64,000 nt of DNA, from the NCBI GenBank assembly GCA_014058105.1, contig JACGCM010002659.1, forward strand, positions 124,001-188,000, written 5' to 3'. Shown piece by piece: positions 25,801 through 35,654 of the stretch. Position 1 is the stretch's first letter; every line of letters begins with the position of its first letter. Source of the stretch: Kingdonia uniflora. Lineage: Eukaryota > Streptophyta > Magnoliopsida > Ranunculales > Circaeasteraceae. The translations under genes and the position numbers were made by a program. The notes below the pieces were generated by a model that made no database searches, had not been told where the DNA came from, and saw nothing but the letters and a program-made list of their open reading frames with translations.

Positions 25801-27497
25801 GATGATGGGGTTGAATTTTATTTTGGATATGCTAAAATTTTATTTTATGTTGAATTGATCTTCTATTAATCTATTTTAATGTTTGCTTCATTGTTTGCAA
25901 TTTGGGATTTATCTTTTATGTTATTGACATATTACAATAATATATAACAAAAAATAATAATAATACATTAAGTCATTGCAATATATATATAATATACATT
26001 ATGGGAAAAAAAATACATTGAGTCATGTTTGATACTTTAAATTAAATAATTATACAAATTTACAAATTTATACATATTACACACATTTTCCCGCCTAACG
26101 CTCCGCCTCGCCTAGCGCCCCGCCCCGCCCTGCCAGTAACCATGCCCACCACCTTGCGCCCCGCCCCGCCCCTGACAGCATAGCCCGGAGCACAGCGGAA
26201 TATGACGCCGCGCGGCGTACATGCACGTGTGGCCGGCATGTACAAGCCTTCTTCACTGGGCGCGACGGCGCCAGTGGAATATACTCACGGATGCTAGAGC
26301 GACATCTGGATCATCCTGGATACTCTTGAGGGGTCGTCGAATATGTATTCGGAATAGGCGGCACGCTGAAGGTTCCCTTAATAATCCCTACAGTGTAATC
26401 ACTCGTGACTGGGCACGAGGTGCGAAAATCATACCTGTCGTGGCAGCAGATCAGGGTAGTTTAATATGTCAGGTTCCAAATATATATAAAAGGGCAACTA
26501 GCTGGATGGAATATCATAGTCCCCTTGTGGATAGCCCATAAGCCGGGGTCCAAGATGACCAAGCTATAAAGCTTATTTTGTCATGGGGAAGTTTGGACCA
26601 ACTTCCTCCTTAATATAACTACTAAGTAAATAACTAGTTTTCAAAAAGAAACATCAAAAGTGGAGATGAAGCGTACTAGCATTTCTCGCCCCCTTAACCA
26701 ATTTCATTTTCAACGAAACTTGACGTGTAGCTATATTAGAACATATATCCAAGGTCAGAACTCAAAACGCTTGGGTAGATTTGCTCGGCGTTCGCTAGGG
26801 CGTCATACCAACATCGAAATGACTCCGATCCTTTCGCATCCTTCTGCTTCTCTCCTTTGTCAGACAAACCTATGTACAACAGTTTTGGCACTCCCGTCAT
26901 CTCCGATCAACTCCAATTCAACCAATGTAGGTTTCTGATTCTTTCCTCGATCTGCAGAGTTTCGATCATAACTGATGAACGATGTTTGTTTGATTTGAGG
27001 AATCATAGACAGTGATGAAGAGGAGAGAGAACCGTTCGGTTTCTAGGAAAGAAATTAGGGTTCTTAATTTGCCATTTTGTGAGATTGTTTCAACACGATT
27101 TCACAATCTTCTCTGATTTAATGATACGCTTGAACTTATATTATGCTCCTGACAGGAGAATCAGTAAACCTTAATAAATAGTGTAGATCTTTAATCATTT
27201 TGCATTAGAGGACTTCAAGAGAATCATAGATTTCGATAAAAAAAAGAAGTATTGCGTTAAATTCTGTTACGTGATGAGGTCTGGTACTCCTCATTTAACA
27301 CCCACCATAAAACATGCACTTTTACTCCCTCATGATGATTTTTGATTGCAGAACCTATTCTTACAATGGGAAGCATTGAGTGCAAAACGTGGTCTGACAA
27401 CTGGACAACTCTCACAGTCGACGGCAGCCTTGCCGCACAGTTTGAGCATACATTATTGATTACAAGGACTGGTGTAGAAATTTTAACCAAGTACTAA
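13821..27497 (+). CDS. MAP1B: Organellar methionine aminopeptidase, type 1 (MAP1B-like), 9 exons
   Basis: Exons are 13821-13975, 14054-14294, 15031-15192, 15300-15341, 15875-15946, 16590-16669, 18724-18821, 19205-19252 and 27352-27497. All borders are GT-AG and the reading frame is continuous over 1,044 nt (347 aa). The enzyme removes the N-terminal Met from new proteins. The serine/arginine-rich first 50 residues look like a chloroplast or mitochondrial transit peptide, followed by the plant MAP1 linker ([20 protein letters not shown]). The M24 pitta-bread fold keeps its signatures: [25 protein letters not shown] with both metal-binding Asp, [15 protein letters not shown] and QFEHTLLIT with the metal-binding Glu residues. 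No inactivating change is seen. Intron 8 is 8,099 bp and full of insertions, so splicing across it is an inference supported by the matching phase (G|AA). MAP1C and MAP1D are the alternative names; MAP1B fits best from memory. Confidence 0.9.
17490..18000 (+). repeat. LTR-like dispersed repeat in MAP1B intron 6
   Basis: The first 150 bases (GAAGGTCGGATGCTTGACC... to ...CAATTTGTTATTGTA) recur in diverged form at about 32130-32280. Downstream a TATA-like CTATAAATATAAATAGG at about 17861 is followed by a CT-rich stretch, as in a promoter-bearing LTR. Exact ends and a target duplication were not found. Positions 17640-18000 are not repeated elsewhere in the window. Confidence 0.4.
20150..21972 (-). 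pseudogene. Intronless decayed copy of an LPA1-type 2-phosphoglycerate-kinase-like gene
   Basis: Read leftward from about 21972, successive frames match the plant LPA1 homologs (low phytic acid 1; P-loop NTPase related to 2-phosphoglycerate kinase). First comes [20 protein letters not shown], then [20 protein letters not shown], then [20 protein letters not shown]. These are followed by the conserved block [20 protein letters not shown]...[15 protein letters not shown]...[21 protein letters not shown] (about 21265-20970) and finally the acidic Ser-rich tail ([20 protein letters not shown], about 20475-20290). The functional gene has introns, but none is visible here, so this looks like a retrocopy. 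At least five frameshifts or stops occur. The P-loop is broken: the residual reading is CGNST, with the essential Lys replaced, next to a small deletion. The 5' end stops abruptly at an LTR-like sequence. It lies antisense in the last MAP1B intron. Confidence 0.82.
21976..22018 (+). mobile_element. Start of an LTR-like sequence, interrupted by the hAT element
   Basis: TGTCACGGCCCGGCTCGGGG and what follows, through CCCGGAGC at 22011-22018, look like the 5' edge of a GC-rich plant LTR. The sequence resumes at 26184 after the hAT insertion. The adjoining pseudogene begins exactly where this LTR-like sequence starts. Confidence 0.45.
22019..26183 (+). mobile_element. hAT DNA transposon, 4,165 bp, 8-bp target duplication
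   Basis: The left terminus is CTATGCTGTCAGGGGCG at 22019-22035. The right terminus read on the other strand is identical over 17 bp and ends at 26183. The flanks CCCGGAGC (22011-22018) and CCCGGAGC (26184-26191) are a perfect 8-bp duplication, the hallmark of hAT insertion. GC-rich subterminal repeats of the type GGCGCTAGGCGGGGCGCC lie inside both ends. T and A homopolymers occupy 22190-22330. The transposase gene lies inside on the + strand. The element inserted into an LTR-like sequence within MAP1B intron 8, in the same orientation as the host gene. Confidence 0.93.
23032..25745 (+). pseudogene. hAT transposase, five exons, one stop and one frameshift
   Basis: Likely exons are 23032-23623, 23722-24020, 24120-24976, 25086-25204 and 25305-25745, all GT-AG with consistent phase. 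The start [11 protein letters not shown] precedes a BED-type zinc finger ([19 protein letters not shown], about residues 40-75). A basic linker (PKKRKGP) could be a nuclear signal. A DUF659-like RNase H-fold core follows ([35 protein letters not shown]). The C-terminal hAT dimerisation region is [20 protein letters not shown]...[15 protein letters not shown], and the tail is very acidic ([12 protein letters not shown]). Two lesions are visible: TGA at 23907-23909 where a Gly codon is expected, and a one-base loss near 24710 that shifts the frame between KKMERI and FDRRWSGML. Otherwise it is intact, so inactivation looks recent. Confidence 0.88.
26184..26560 (+). mobile_element. Continuation of the LTR-like sequence after the hAT element
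   Basis: Sequence resumes with CCCGGAGCACAGCGGAATA. It contains a TATA-like ATATATATAAAAGGG near 26479, the usual arrangement of an LTR promoter. I could not find its CA end or a target duplication, so its right boundary is approximate and the element may be truncated. Confidence 0.4.
26561..27351 (+). other. Remaining part of MAP1B intron 8, with an unexplained exon-like stretch
   Basis: Positions 26816-26930 read [20 protein letters not shown] and onward for about 38 codons, then AATGTAG|GTTTCTG, which could be a 5' splice site. The Ser/Thr/Leu-rich composition resembles a transit peptide. The downstream text (CTTTCCTCGATCTGCAG, GAGGAGAGAGAACCG) has leader-like character. It may be an exon captured by a mobile element. 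I do not recognise the gene. Confidence 0.3.
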
Positions 27498-27768
27498 TAT
27501 TTATCATACACGTTTCTGGAAACCTTTTAAATTAGTTTTTGGAATATATGTGATCGTGTCCTGAACTGTAAATGCAAAACGGCAAAAGTTGGTTCTTGAA
27601 TTTTGATCATTTCTTCTCTTACGAATATGAAGGATGAATCATTTAACTGAAACTCTGTTTAGAATCTGAGTTTTTCTGGTTGAAATCCCGCTTATGTTTC
27701 TCTCTTGAAACATTGTTGGCTATATCGCTGTGGCACTGTTATTTTCATTATGATTACTAGTGTAGCCA

Positions 27769-27797
27769 CACGCGCATCCACACGCGCGATGCGCGTG
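27769..27797 (-). repeat. Helitron 3'-terminal hairpin
   Basis: CACGCGCATC (27769-27778) pairs perfectly with GATGCGCGTG (27788-27797) around a 9-nt loop. It lies eight bases inside the CTAG terminus, where Helitrons carry their replication-terminating hairpin. Confidence 0.75.
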
Positions 27798-29290
27798 CAA
27801 CTTCCCTTTTTCAACAGAACTTATATGTATTGAAAAAAACTACATCTGACTAAGAAGTTGTCATCTGACACGGTAGAAATAATAGTTAACATCAATATTA
27901 TACACATTTGCATTCGGTAGTAATATACGAATTCTTAATTTCTAGTAATTTTTCGCATTAGCCCTGCTTGTTTCTCTTTATTTGTTTCAAAACCTAAGTC
28001 CATTTCTAAATGTATTTTGAGCATTGGTGACTTCCAAAATTGGGCAGGGCATGCTTGCAGAATTAAATATTGGTGCCTATCCCCATCCTGCAAAAGACCC
28101 ATGTTAATGTTATACCCCTCGTTACATGTCTTTTTTTTTTCTCCTGATTTTAAGCCTACGTGGCTTGCTAACTTAGCCAGCTTGTTGCTGATGCTCTAAG
28201 TGGGTTTCAGTACATTTTTTCTTTGGACTCCATGTTCAAAGAATAATATATTTCTAGTAGTAAAAAATAAGCTTGCGCTTAGCACGAACAAAATCATCAT
28301 TAGAAAAAATGGAACATGGAGCCAAAAATGAGTCGTGGCAAATTCCTTACAAATATTTCATCAAATATCACTGCTATTTGATTGGAGTTAATATATAACA
28401 GTTGACCATCGTAGGTTTTGTTATTTTTTCCTAAAAATAATTTCTATGAAAAATCGATGGCTAAATCTCCACAACAGGAACAACAACTATATCCATTGCT
28501 GAGAGAAAAGTATAAAATATAACTCAGACGGAAGTAAGCTTATACAATCACGAAGATATGGATACTTGCTCTGTTGTTTGTCACCTCCTATATTCGCCAC
28601 AATACATTAAAACACACACTATTAGGCTTGATTCTCTCTTTGAGTAAAGGCTTTGATATGATTGGTAAATATGTCAACGTTTTCCAAAAATGGTATGACC
28701 ATTGCCCCTGCCTTTAATCCAAAAATGAATCTCATGCACTAATAAACTATAAACAATTTCTAACGAAAGTGACAAATTACAGAACTAAAAACTTGGGATT
28801 TGATGCAAAACACGGAAAACATGTGAATATTTAATCCTTTTAATTTTCATATGCAATATTCATGATAAACTGTTTTGAAGGTGCTAAACATGTATGTACT
28901 ACAAATACAATGTTTGGTCATTGTTCATTATCTTTGAACATAATTTAAATCATTTATGCACACTTAATCAATAAAGAAAATGCAATTAAATGTAATTAAA
29001 TGCAACTGAAACTGATAAAACATGGCTAATCACTATGTGTTAGGCTATTAATTGTAAGATTCTTTGCAAGATTAAAAGATACTCACACAAAGTTGCAAGA
29101 TTCTTTGCACTTGAGAACTTGGCCTGGTAACAGGGATGTAAGGTTCGTCCAAAAGTACCATAACTTAAATGTGCAACAAATATAATTTTGGGGTTTCCTA
29201 TACTTTAAAGAATAAAGATTTAGGTTTAAAAGTTCTTTATGGAAATACTTCCATCTTTCTGTTTTATCATATTTTATTTAAAATCATATA

Positions 29291-29378
29291 GAATCTTAGT
29301 GGATTTGAACCACTATCTCTTGAAATACTCGATATGACATCCCATTTCTAAACGCTCTTCCATTTTAGCTAAAGATCC
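29291..29378 (-). ncRNA. tRNA-like remnant (box A and box B present)
   Basis: Read on the minus strand from 29378, GGATCTT pairs with AAGATTC at the far end (seven pairs, one G-T). TAGCTAAAATGG fits the A box, GGTTCAAATCC fits the B box, and GTGG/CCAC forms a perfect T-arm around TTCAAAT. The D-arm GCT/AGC also closes. The 40-nt stretch between the D- and T-arms does not fold into a normal anticodon arm, so it is not a working tRNA by inspection. A tRNA-derived SINE head or an old organellar tRNA fragment are the alternatives. It lies inside the Helitron-like element. Confidence 0.35.
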
Positions 29379-31879
29379 ATATGAATAACAAAAAGTGAGA
29401 AAAATTCACCTAATTAAATTAATCAATATGCCCCTAGAATATCCTTGTAAACAATCATTCTAATATAGTAACTGAACTTTCAAAACCTATGAGGTACCAA
29501 TGGTATGAAAAACCAATTCAGAATGCCTAAAACTGGAGATGACATCTACAACTAAATTTTATAAAAGTGAATTGGAATTGTATTTTCTCCACAAAGAAGC
29601 TACAAAAATGGTGCCCAACTAAAAGCACAGCGGTTAAGACTTCCTATAACCGGTGGTTCACTATTGGGAATCAGAAAATAAAAACTCTAGAAAATCTTCT
29701 TACAAATTTATTTACAGCATGGAATGCATCATGGACAATGCAATAACCAAACTAATCTTTCAATATTTATAATACAGAATATGAGCACTTCATTAAAATA
29801 GGAGGCAAAATGATGTACACCATAAGTTACTTGTAACAACTCTAAATGTAAGAGTGAAACAAAAATCTACATCCAATGAAGGTGAATATAAGGTAAACAC
29901 GTAATTTTCACATAAATAAAGGACAAATGGATACCTTAATTTCTTCCATAATCAAATTCCCCAAGAAAATAAACCAATGTTTCTTTTAGTTCCTACATCC
30001 ATTAGATTACTCAAAGAAATTTTAGTTTCCTAAAAGCAATTCAATTAACCAATGCAACTCCAAAATATGAAACCTTAAAAGGTTCCAGTAAATACCAACG
30101 TTTCTAATTGAACTCAGAAAAAAAAAATCACATTGCCCCAGACCACCCAAAGGAAATAAACCACTAAAACTTATTTAATAACACGATTTTGCACTAATTA
30201 AACTCACTATTTATAGAAGAGTTAGGATATTATAAGCATTATTAAGACAAAAAGAACATAACATTTCTTCAAAACAATACCGTTTTAGTATTAACATGCT
30301 CCTCACATCTCGCAATTTGAAGGGAAACAGATAAGTTAATGAATTACAACCTACAAAGAAAAACAAATCATTAGATAGATGGGAAGCGACAAATATTGCC
30401 TAAATAAATGATTTGTTATGATCCAATGCATCGTTATGCATGGACCTTGACAAAACTACTAAAGAGTATATGCTACATAACCTAACTTTGTTTTCTTTTC
30501 TATAAGGGCACTTTGTTCCATGTCAATTTTAAATACCCCTATTGATTATTTAAATAAGAGAAGCCAAAATATATTGTCAAGTGTATCACCGATTTGGAAC
30601 TATATCATTTTGTTGTATTCTCTCATACTTAGTCTAAAATCTTCTAAATTGCACGGTACTCAAGAGTCAAGACTTAAAGCCTCATACTTATATCAATTTT
30701 ATTAATTTTGATGACCTTATAATATAAATAAAAGTACATCCAAGTATTAATACTCAAGTGCCCTATAATAACATTTCTCCATGAACATGTTTTTATTTCC
30801 ATCTCCACCTTCCTTTTCGGTGGCCAAACCCGCAAAACATTAATAAAAGTAACTATAAGATCCTATTAGTGTTAGGGATTAACAACTTAAGAGAAACGCC
30901 TACATTAAAAATAAATCTACCTTTAAAAGCCTGAATGCTGTGAACATGGGTCCAAACAACAAATATATTGAAAAACTAATAACTTTAAAAATTATTAAAA
31001 ATTGAAGAAGATTAAAATCAATTACAAGGAATCAAAGTTTTACCTACATTTTATTTTCTACAAAGAGATCTTCCAAAAAATAACAAATCAAAAATGATAT
31101 TGCCCAAATGGTATTTCAATCTCTGAATCAATGATAAAGAAATTAAGAACAATGTATACCCAGAAGCAGTGATGAATCATTGAAGAAAATCCCAAAAATA
31201 AAATAAAAATAAAAATTAAGAGTAACCAAACCAAAAAAAGAAGTAAGAAAATAGAGGTTTTTTTAAACATACCTGATTGCTAGGGGTGAAGATCCTAGGG
31301 CAAACGATTAATTAGGAATAACGTTAACAAAAAGATTCTTAAAAGATAGGCGAGACGAAGAGACGCTGGTAATCATACATTGCGCAAATTACTGAAAATA
31401 AGGAAAATTTAGCAAAGAGATGTTAGAAAATAATCAATAGCAATAACTTAAAGATGAGAATGAACATAAACTATTGAAAATTAAAAAATTAGGTACAAAA
31501 ATTGGTCAAAAAATACAAATCAGGTAAACCAAACATGAAATAAAAGTATGATAAGGAAAACAGAGATCAAACTCAATAACAACTTGTGAAACCCTTAAAT
31601 CTCAAAGACAAACATGAAAAGAGAGAGAGAGAGAAAAAAAAAACCAAGAGAGGCAGAGAGAGACAGATGCGCTTGTAATGAAGGATTTTTGAAAGAGAGT
31701 AAAAATGGCTTTTTGTAGATTGGGGAAGTTATTTAAAAAAAGAGTTTAAACGAAGAGATGCGATTTGAAATACGAAGTGGTGCGAGAGAATTTGCGGGGA
31801 CATGTATCATTATTTGATAGGTTGGAGGGATCACCAAAAAGTGAGACGGCGAACCGCCAAACCAATCCGCTTAATAGTA

Positions 31880-31904
31880 TAGATAGATAGATAGATAGAT
31901 AGAT
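31880..31904. repeat. (GATA)n microsatellite
   Basis: About six GATA units lie immediately outside the 5' end of the Helitron-like element. Confidence 0.9.
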
Positions 31905-32129
31905 GTAGTAGAGCGTGTCATAGGGAAAAATACGGTCAATACATAATATGTTCCACAATGGTAGAGGAACAACATAGCTGGCCGGAGTAAAGGGCAAAGA
32001 AAAAGAGAACATGGAAAAGACATGATCCCGTTGGGGACCGACTATACTGTAACTAGTTTCACTCCTAAAAACGATTCAACATGCTATAGTTGAGATTACA
32101 TCTATGATAATACTATAATAATAATAAAA

Positions 32130-32285
32130 TCTGCGACAAGGTCGGATGCCTGACCTAGCTCCCCTGAATGTGCACCCAAATCATCATGTTTGTATAGTGT
32201 TGGTTGGTTTTCTCTAACGATGATCGCTCGCTCGAGTGTATCTGTGTATGCTTGCCTTCCACAATTTGTTATTTTTGCTAATGCA
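32130..32285 (+). repeat. Second copy of the dispersed repeat seen at 17490
   Basis: GACAAGGTCGGATGCCTGACC through the ACAATTTGTTATTTTTG region matches 17493-17640 with scattered substitutions and small gaps. It ends near the PIF/Harbinger terminus at 32304. Confidence 0.6.
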
Positions 32286-32425
32286 ACAGTTAGGTATCTA
32301 TTAGAGCATCTCCAAGATTTTTTATTTTTTATTTTTTATTTTTTTGTAAAAACTCAGTTCTTGATTTTTTCAAGTAGAGAACTCTTCCAACAAGGCTCAA
32401 TGACTTGAATTGTATTTTAAGCATG

Positions 32426-32890
32426 AGGCGCATAAGTCTTACAAGCCCCATGGCTCTATTTAAAAGAAAGAGAGTTGGATCCTAAGGCTTAAGCGCCTTA
32501 TGTTTTTTTTTTAATACATCAGGCGCATAAGGCTTAGGAGCCCGACGTTTTTTTTCAAAAAAAAGGGGTGGGGCGCATAAGCCTTATGCGCATGTGAACG
32601 AAATGTTTTAGACGCATTAAACCTTATGCGCCCAGCTTCAACCTCTAAACTCAAGCAACAGGCAACAAGCAACAGGCAGCAAGCAACATGCTTAAAATTC
32701 AAGCATTAAGAGCATCTCCAAGAAGGTTTTTTTTTTTTGGCTCAATCCTTAAAATTTTCAAGCATTTGATCAACCTCTTCCAATAAGGCTCAATACTTGA
32801 ATTTAACTTAAACCAACAGGCACATAACCTTTAGGCGCTTGTAGCTTATTTTCTTATAAAAGATTGAGGCGCATAACCCTTATGCGCTTC
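32426..32890. repeat. Cluster of about seven GCGCATAAG/CTTATGCGC subterminal palindromes
   Basis: Copies begin at about 32426, 32481, 32521, 32571, 32611, 32818 and 32866. The best (32571-32594) reads GGGCGCATAAG followed by CCTTATGCGC, close to a perfect palindrome; the others keep one or both halves with small changes. They lie between the terminus and the transposase, where PIF/Harbinger elements carry protein-binding subterminal repeats. Confidence 0.75.
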
Positions 32891-33044
32891 ATAGTCTGAG
32901 TCTTTGATTCTCCTATAACGGCTAGTCTTCTCCTATAACAGCTAGTTTTTCAGCCTACATTTTGATCATTTTTCACATGAAAATTATCACAACACTTCCG
33001 AAATCTCACAATTCATCCTTGATTAATTTCATCTTCTTCAAGTC

Positions 33045-34432
33045 ATGGATGCCAAGATGATTTTTGAGTTCTTGAACGATTCTTTCACCGATGAAGATGC
33101 GATGTTATTAGACTCTTCGTTTCCCGACAACGATATCGCCGATGTAATCAAAGATGAGATTATCCTCAATCAAATCGAAATCAACAACCTCGAAGCAGGA
33201 GAATCTACCAGTGGCCTTAGGGAAGGATCGGTTGTTGGGCGTAGTGTTCTTGATCGCGAATGGGTACCTGGAAATCACCTACTCATGATGGACTACTTCA
33301 ACCAAAATACGATTTATCAACATCAACATTTCCGCCAGAGATACCGATTGAACTGAGGTATTTTCATCCGTATTATGGATAAACTAGTTGCTAATGATAA
33401 TTATTTCATGCAAAAAGGTAATTGCGGCAAACAACTTGGATTATCTCCACATCAAAAATTAACTGTGGCATTTCGTATGTTTGCATACGGGATGCGCGCG
33501 GATAGTGTGGATGAATAGTACTGAATGGCCGAGAGCACCGCAATCGAATGTCTTACTAAGTTTTGTAAGGCGGTTATTACTAATTTCGGGAAGGAGTTTT
33601 TGAGGTCCCTAACCCCGAATGATATCCAACGATTGTTGTACATTGCAGATAGTTATGGATTCCCCGACATGCTTGGTAGGTTAGATTGCATGCATTGGCA
33701 ATGGAAGAATTGTCCCAAAGCTTGGGCAGGACAATTTTCAGGGTATAAGATGAAACGGACTATCGTATTAGAAGTGGTTGCGTCATACAACCTATGGATA
33801 TGACATGCGTTCTTTGGAATGCCGGGCCGCAATAACGATGTGAATATGTTTGACCGATCACATCTTTTCAACGATCTCATGAGAGGTCAAAACCCATCTT
33901 GTAACTTTACCATTAATAATGTTCTGTACGATATGGGCTACTACTTGACGGATGTGATATACCCGAAGTGGTCAACTCTCGTCCAAACAATACGTCACCC
34001 TCAAAACAAAGTCGATGCCCTATTTGTGAAGTTTCAAGAGGGATACCGTAAAGATGTCGAACGGACTTTTGGTGTGCTCCAACTTCGATTTGGAATAGTA
34101 AGAGGGGCTACACGAATGTGGTCTCCAAAGAACCTTGATAGAATTATGAAGATGTGTATATAATTCACAACATGATAATTGAAAGCGAACGCGAAGACTA
34201 CGAAGTAAGGATGGACGAAGGATTTCAAAGAAAAACATGCGGAGTAGAGTTTCATATGGAAACAAACATGCTGCAACAAGTTATATTGAAGTATCAAACA
34301 ATAGTGGATAAGGTAAAACATGAGTCTCTTCGAGGTGGTTTAATAAGAGTCTCTTCGAAAGAACCTCGCTGCGCATTCATGGGGGCACATGATTTCTACT
34401 TCATTGTAATTACGATTTCTTCTTCAATTTAA
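33045..34432 (+). pseudogene. HARBI1-like (DDE_Tnp_4) transposase relic
   Basis: One frame runs from MDAKMIFEFLNDSF at 33045 to 34163, broken by stops at 33354-33356, 33516-33518, 33522-33524 and 33801-33803. A one-base loss near 34150 then moves the frame to the end at 34432. It keeps the family order: LMMDYFNQNTIYQHQHFRQR, the LGLSPHQKLTVAFRM helix region, GESTAIEC-like AESTAIECLTKFCKAV, first Asp in LGRLDCMHWQWKNCP, second Asp in GRNNDVNMFDRSHLFND, YYLTDVIYPKW, and the catalytic Glu in YRKDVERTFGVLQLRFGIVR. The stop at 33801 replaces the Trp usual in this position (W-I-W-HAFFG). The DDE triad itself is intact. Confidence 0.87.
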
Positions 34433-34601
34433 TTTCAAATTCGTCTTTAATGTAATTTCAATTTCATGCCCAATAAATCAATTTCAATTTTATGTTTTCA
34501 AAATAACAATTTGGAGTTTTGTAACACGTTTCTTAAACAAATTTATTTGATAGTAATTTAGCAATGCATAAGATGAAACGAACACATTACATAATTAAGC
34601 A

Positions 34602-34870
34602 TTATGGCCAAAGCTCCCAATATGGTCCCTCAATGAGACAAGAATCTTTTCCAACGTCTTCTCGCAGATCGGAGTAAATTATATCATACGGAGTTTCAAA
34701 AGGGATCATTTTACTGCACATCTCATACCATTTGTCTCTTGCGAATCAGAGATCAATGAGGGTGAGATCAAATTTTTTGTCTCTCAAAGCAACTTGCTTT
34801 CGTGAATGGTAGAACTCGTCGCATTTCTCTTCATTTATAAGGAACCGGCGGCACAATAACCATGTGTTGA
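34602..34870 (-). pseudogene. C-terminal part of a putative SANT/Myb-like accessory protein
   Basis: Read leftward, one frame gives NTWLLCRRFLINEEKCDEFY, SRKQVALRDKKFDLTLIDL, one stop, FARDKWYEMCSKMIPFETPY and a terminal GPYWELWP then stop at 34602-34604. PIF/Harbinger elements usually carry a second gene for a Myb/SANT-like DNA-binding partner. The charged tail of this frame (Glu/Lys-rich, with KQVALRDKK) and its convergent position next to the transposase fit that role, but no SANT motif is visible, so this is an inference. Confidence 0.4.
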
Positions 34871-35174
34871 TGATTTTGTTTCCTTAAAAACTAAGCTATC
34901 ATATATCATTAAGAGTGAAGATAACATTTTGAGTAATAAATTTTTTGGTGCTCTTGTTACTAGTGGTCCTTACCCTCTTAAATCTCTCAGGGATTGACCT
35001 CGCTTGGTCTATAGTTTTAAACTCTATCATATTGGCTCACAAGTTCGTTAATACTTTCCAAAGCTCTAGTAAATCTGTTAACCACAAAACCCACCATATT
35101 AACTGTAAGCTGCAACATGTTTTACTATCTTTGTTATTATCAGAAGTGGGTCTGACACCGGCCATCGGTTGTCA

Positions 35175-35640
35175 ATGATTATCCTCTCATGGAATTGCAG
35201 GGGGAGCGTGAAACCCTCCACCCTCCGTGAGCTCAAAGCTCATGGTAAATCTTTTGACCCTGATATTAATTTTCTTTCTGAAACAAAAACCACATCCAAC
35301 CGTCGTTTACCAATTTTAGTTCTCTCGGTTTTGATAATTCCCTTTTAGTAAGTGCATCTAACACTTCAGGGGGAGGGCTTTGGCTGGTCTGGAAGTCCGA
35401 CATCCAACTTTTTGTCTTTTCTTCTTCTCCCCAAGGTATTGACGCTCTCATCACTTCTAATCCCCAGGATGATCCTTTGGATTCCCCCCTCCCCCCCACG
35501 CCTTGGCTTTGCTCTTTCATTTATGGTCCTCCTGAAAAACAATTTCATAATGCCTTATGGAGCGCTCTCTCCACTTTCTCAAACTAAGTCACATACCCTT
35601 GAATTTTTCTGGGTGACCTAACTTCACTCTTAGTCAAGAG
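35175..35640 (+). pseudogene. LINE endonuclease fragment (ORF2 start)
   Basis: MIILSWNCRGSVKPSTLREL at 35175 and NFLSETKTT are the opening of a plant L1-type ORF2 apurinic endonuclease (SWNCRG...ETK motifs). After frame breaks, GGGLWLVWKSDIQLFVFSSS, FIYGPPEKQFHNALWSAL and FLGDLTS continue the same domain. The fragment stops just before the LTR at 35655. The reverse transcriptase is absent. Confidence 0.75.
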
Positions 35641-35654
35641 AATAAGTTCGGAGG

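Larger units (their letters stand above)
27757..31883 (-). mobile_element. Non-autonomous Helitron-like element, 4.1 kb
   Basis: On the minus strand it begins TCTATACTATTAAGCGG at 31883, preceded by A, and ends with a GC-rich hairpin, eight bases and CTAG (27760-27757), followed by T. This A|TC...CTAG|T arrangement, with insertion between A and T and no target duplication, is the Helitron signature. The interior is AT-rich with only short reading frames, and I saw no Rep or helicase motif. It lies just downstream of MAP1B. Confidence 0.72.
32304..34952 (+). mobile_element. Degraded PIF/Harbinger transposon with a doubled 5' end
   Basis: Two related left termini are present: TTA|GAGCATCTCCAAGA at 32304 and TAA|GAGCATCTCCAAGA at 32710. 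Each is followed by a T-rich run and a CTCTTCCAAyAAGGCTCAAT segment, so either one copy is nested in another or the 5' end is duplicated. A HARBI-type transposase relic and an opposite-strand accessory frame follow. A weak right-end candidate (TTTTTTGGTGCTCTTG, about 34941-34956) leaves the right boundary uncertain. Confidence 0.6.

Noticed and set aside
35366..35548. Minus-strand frames over the LINE fragment
   Set aside because: They are shadows of the endonuclease domain, whose motifs are clear on the + strand.
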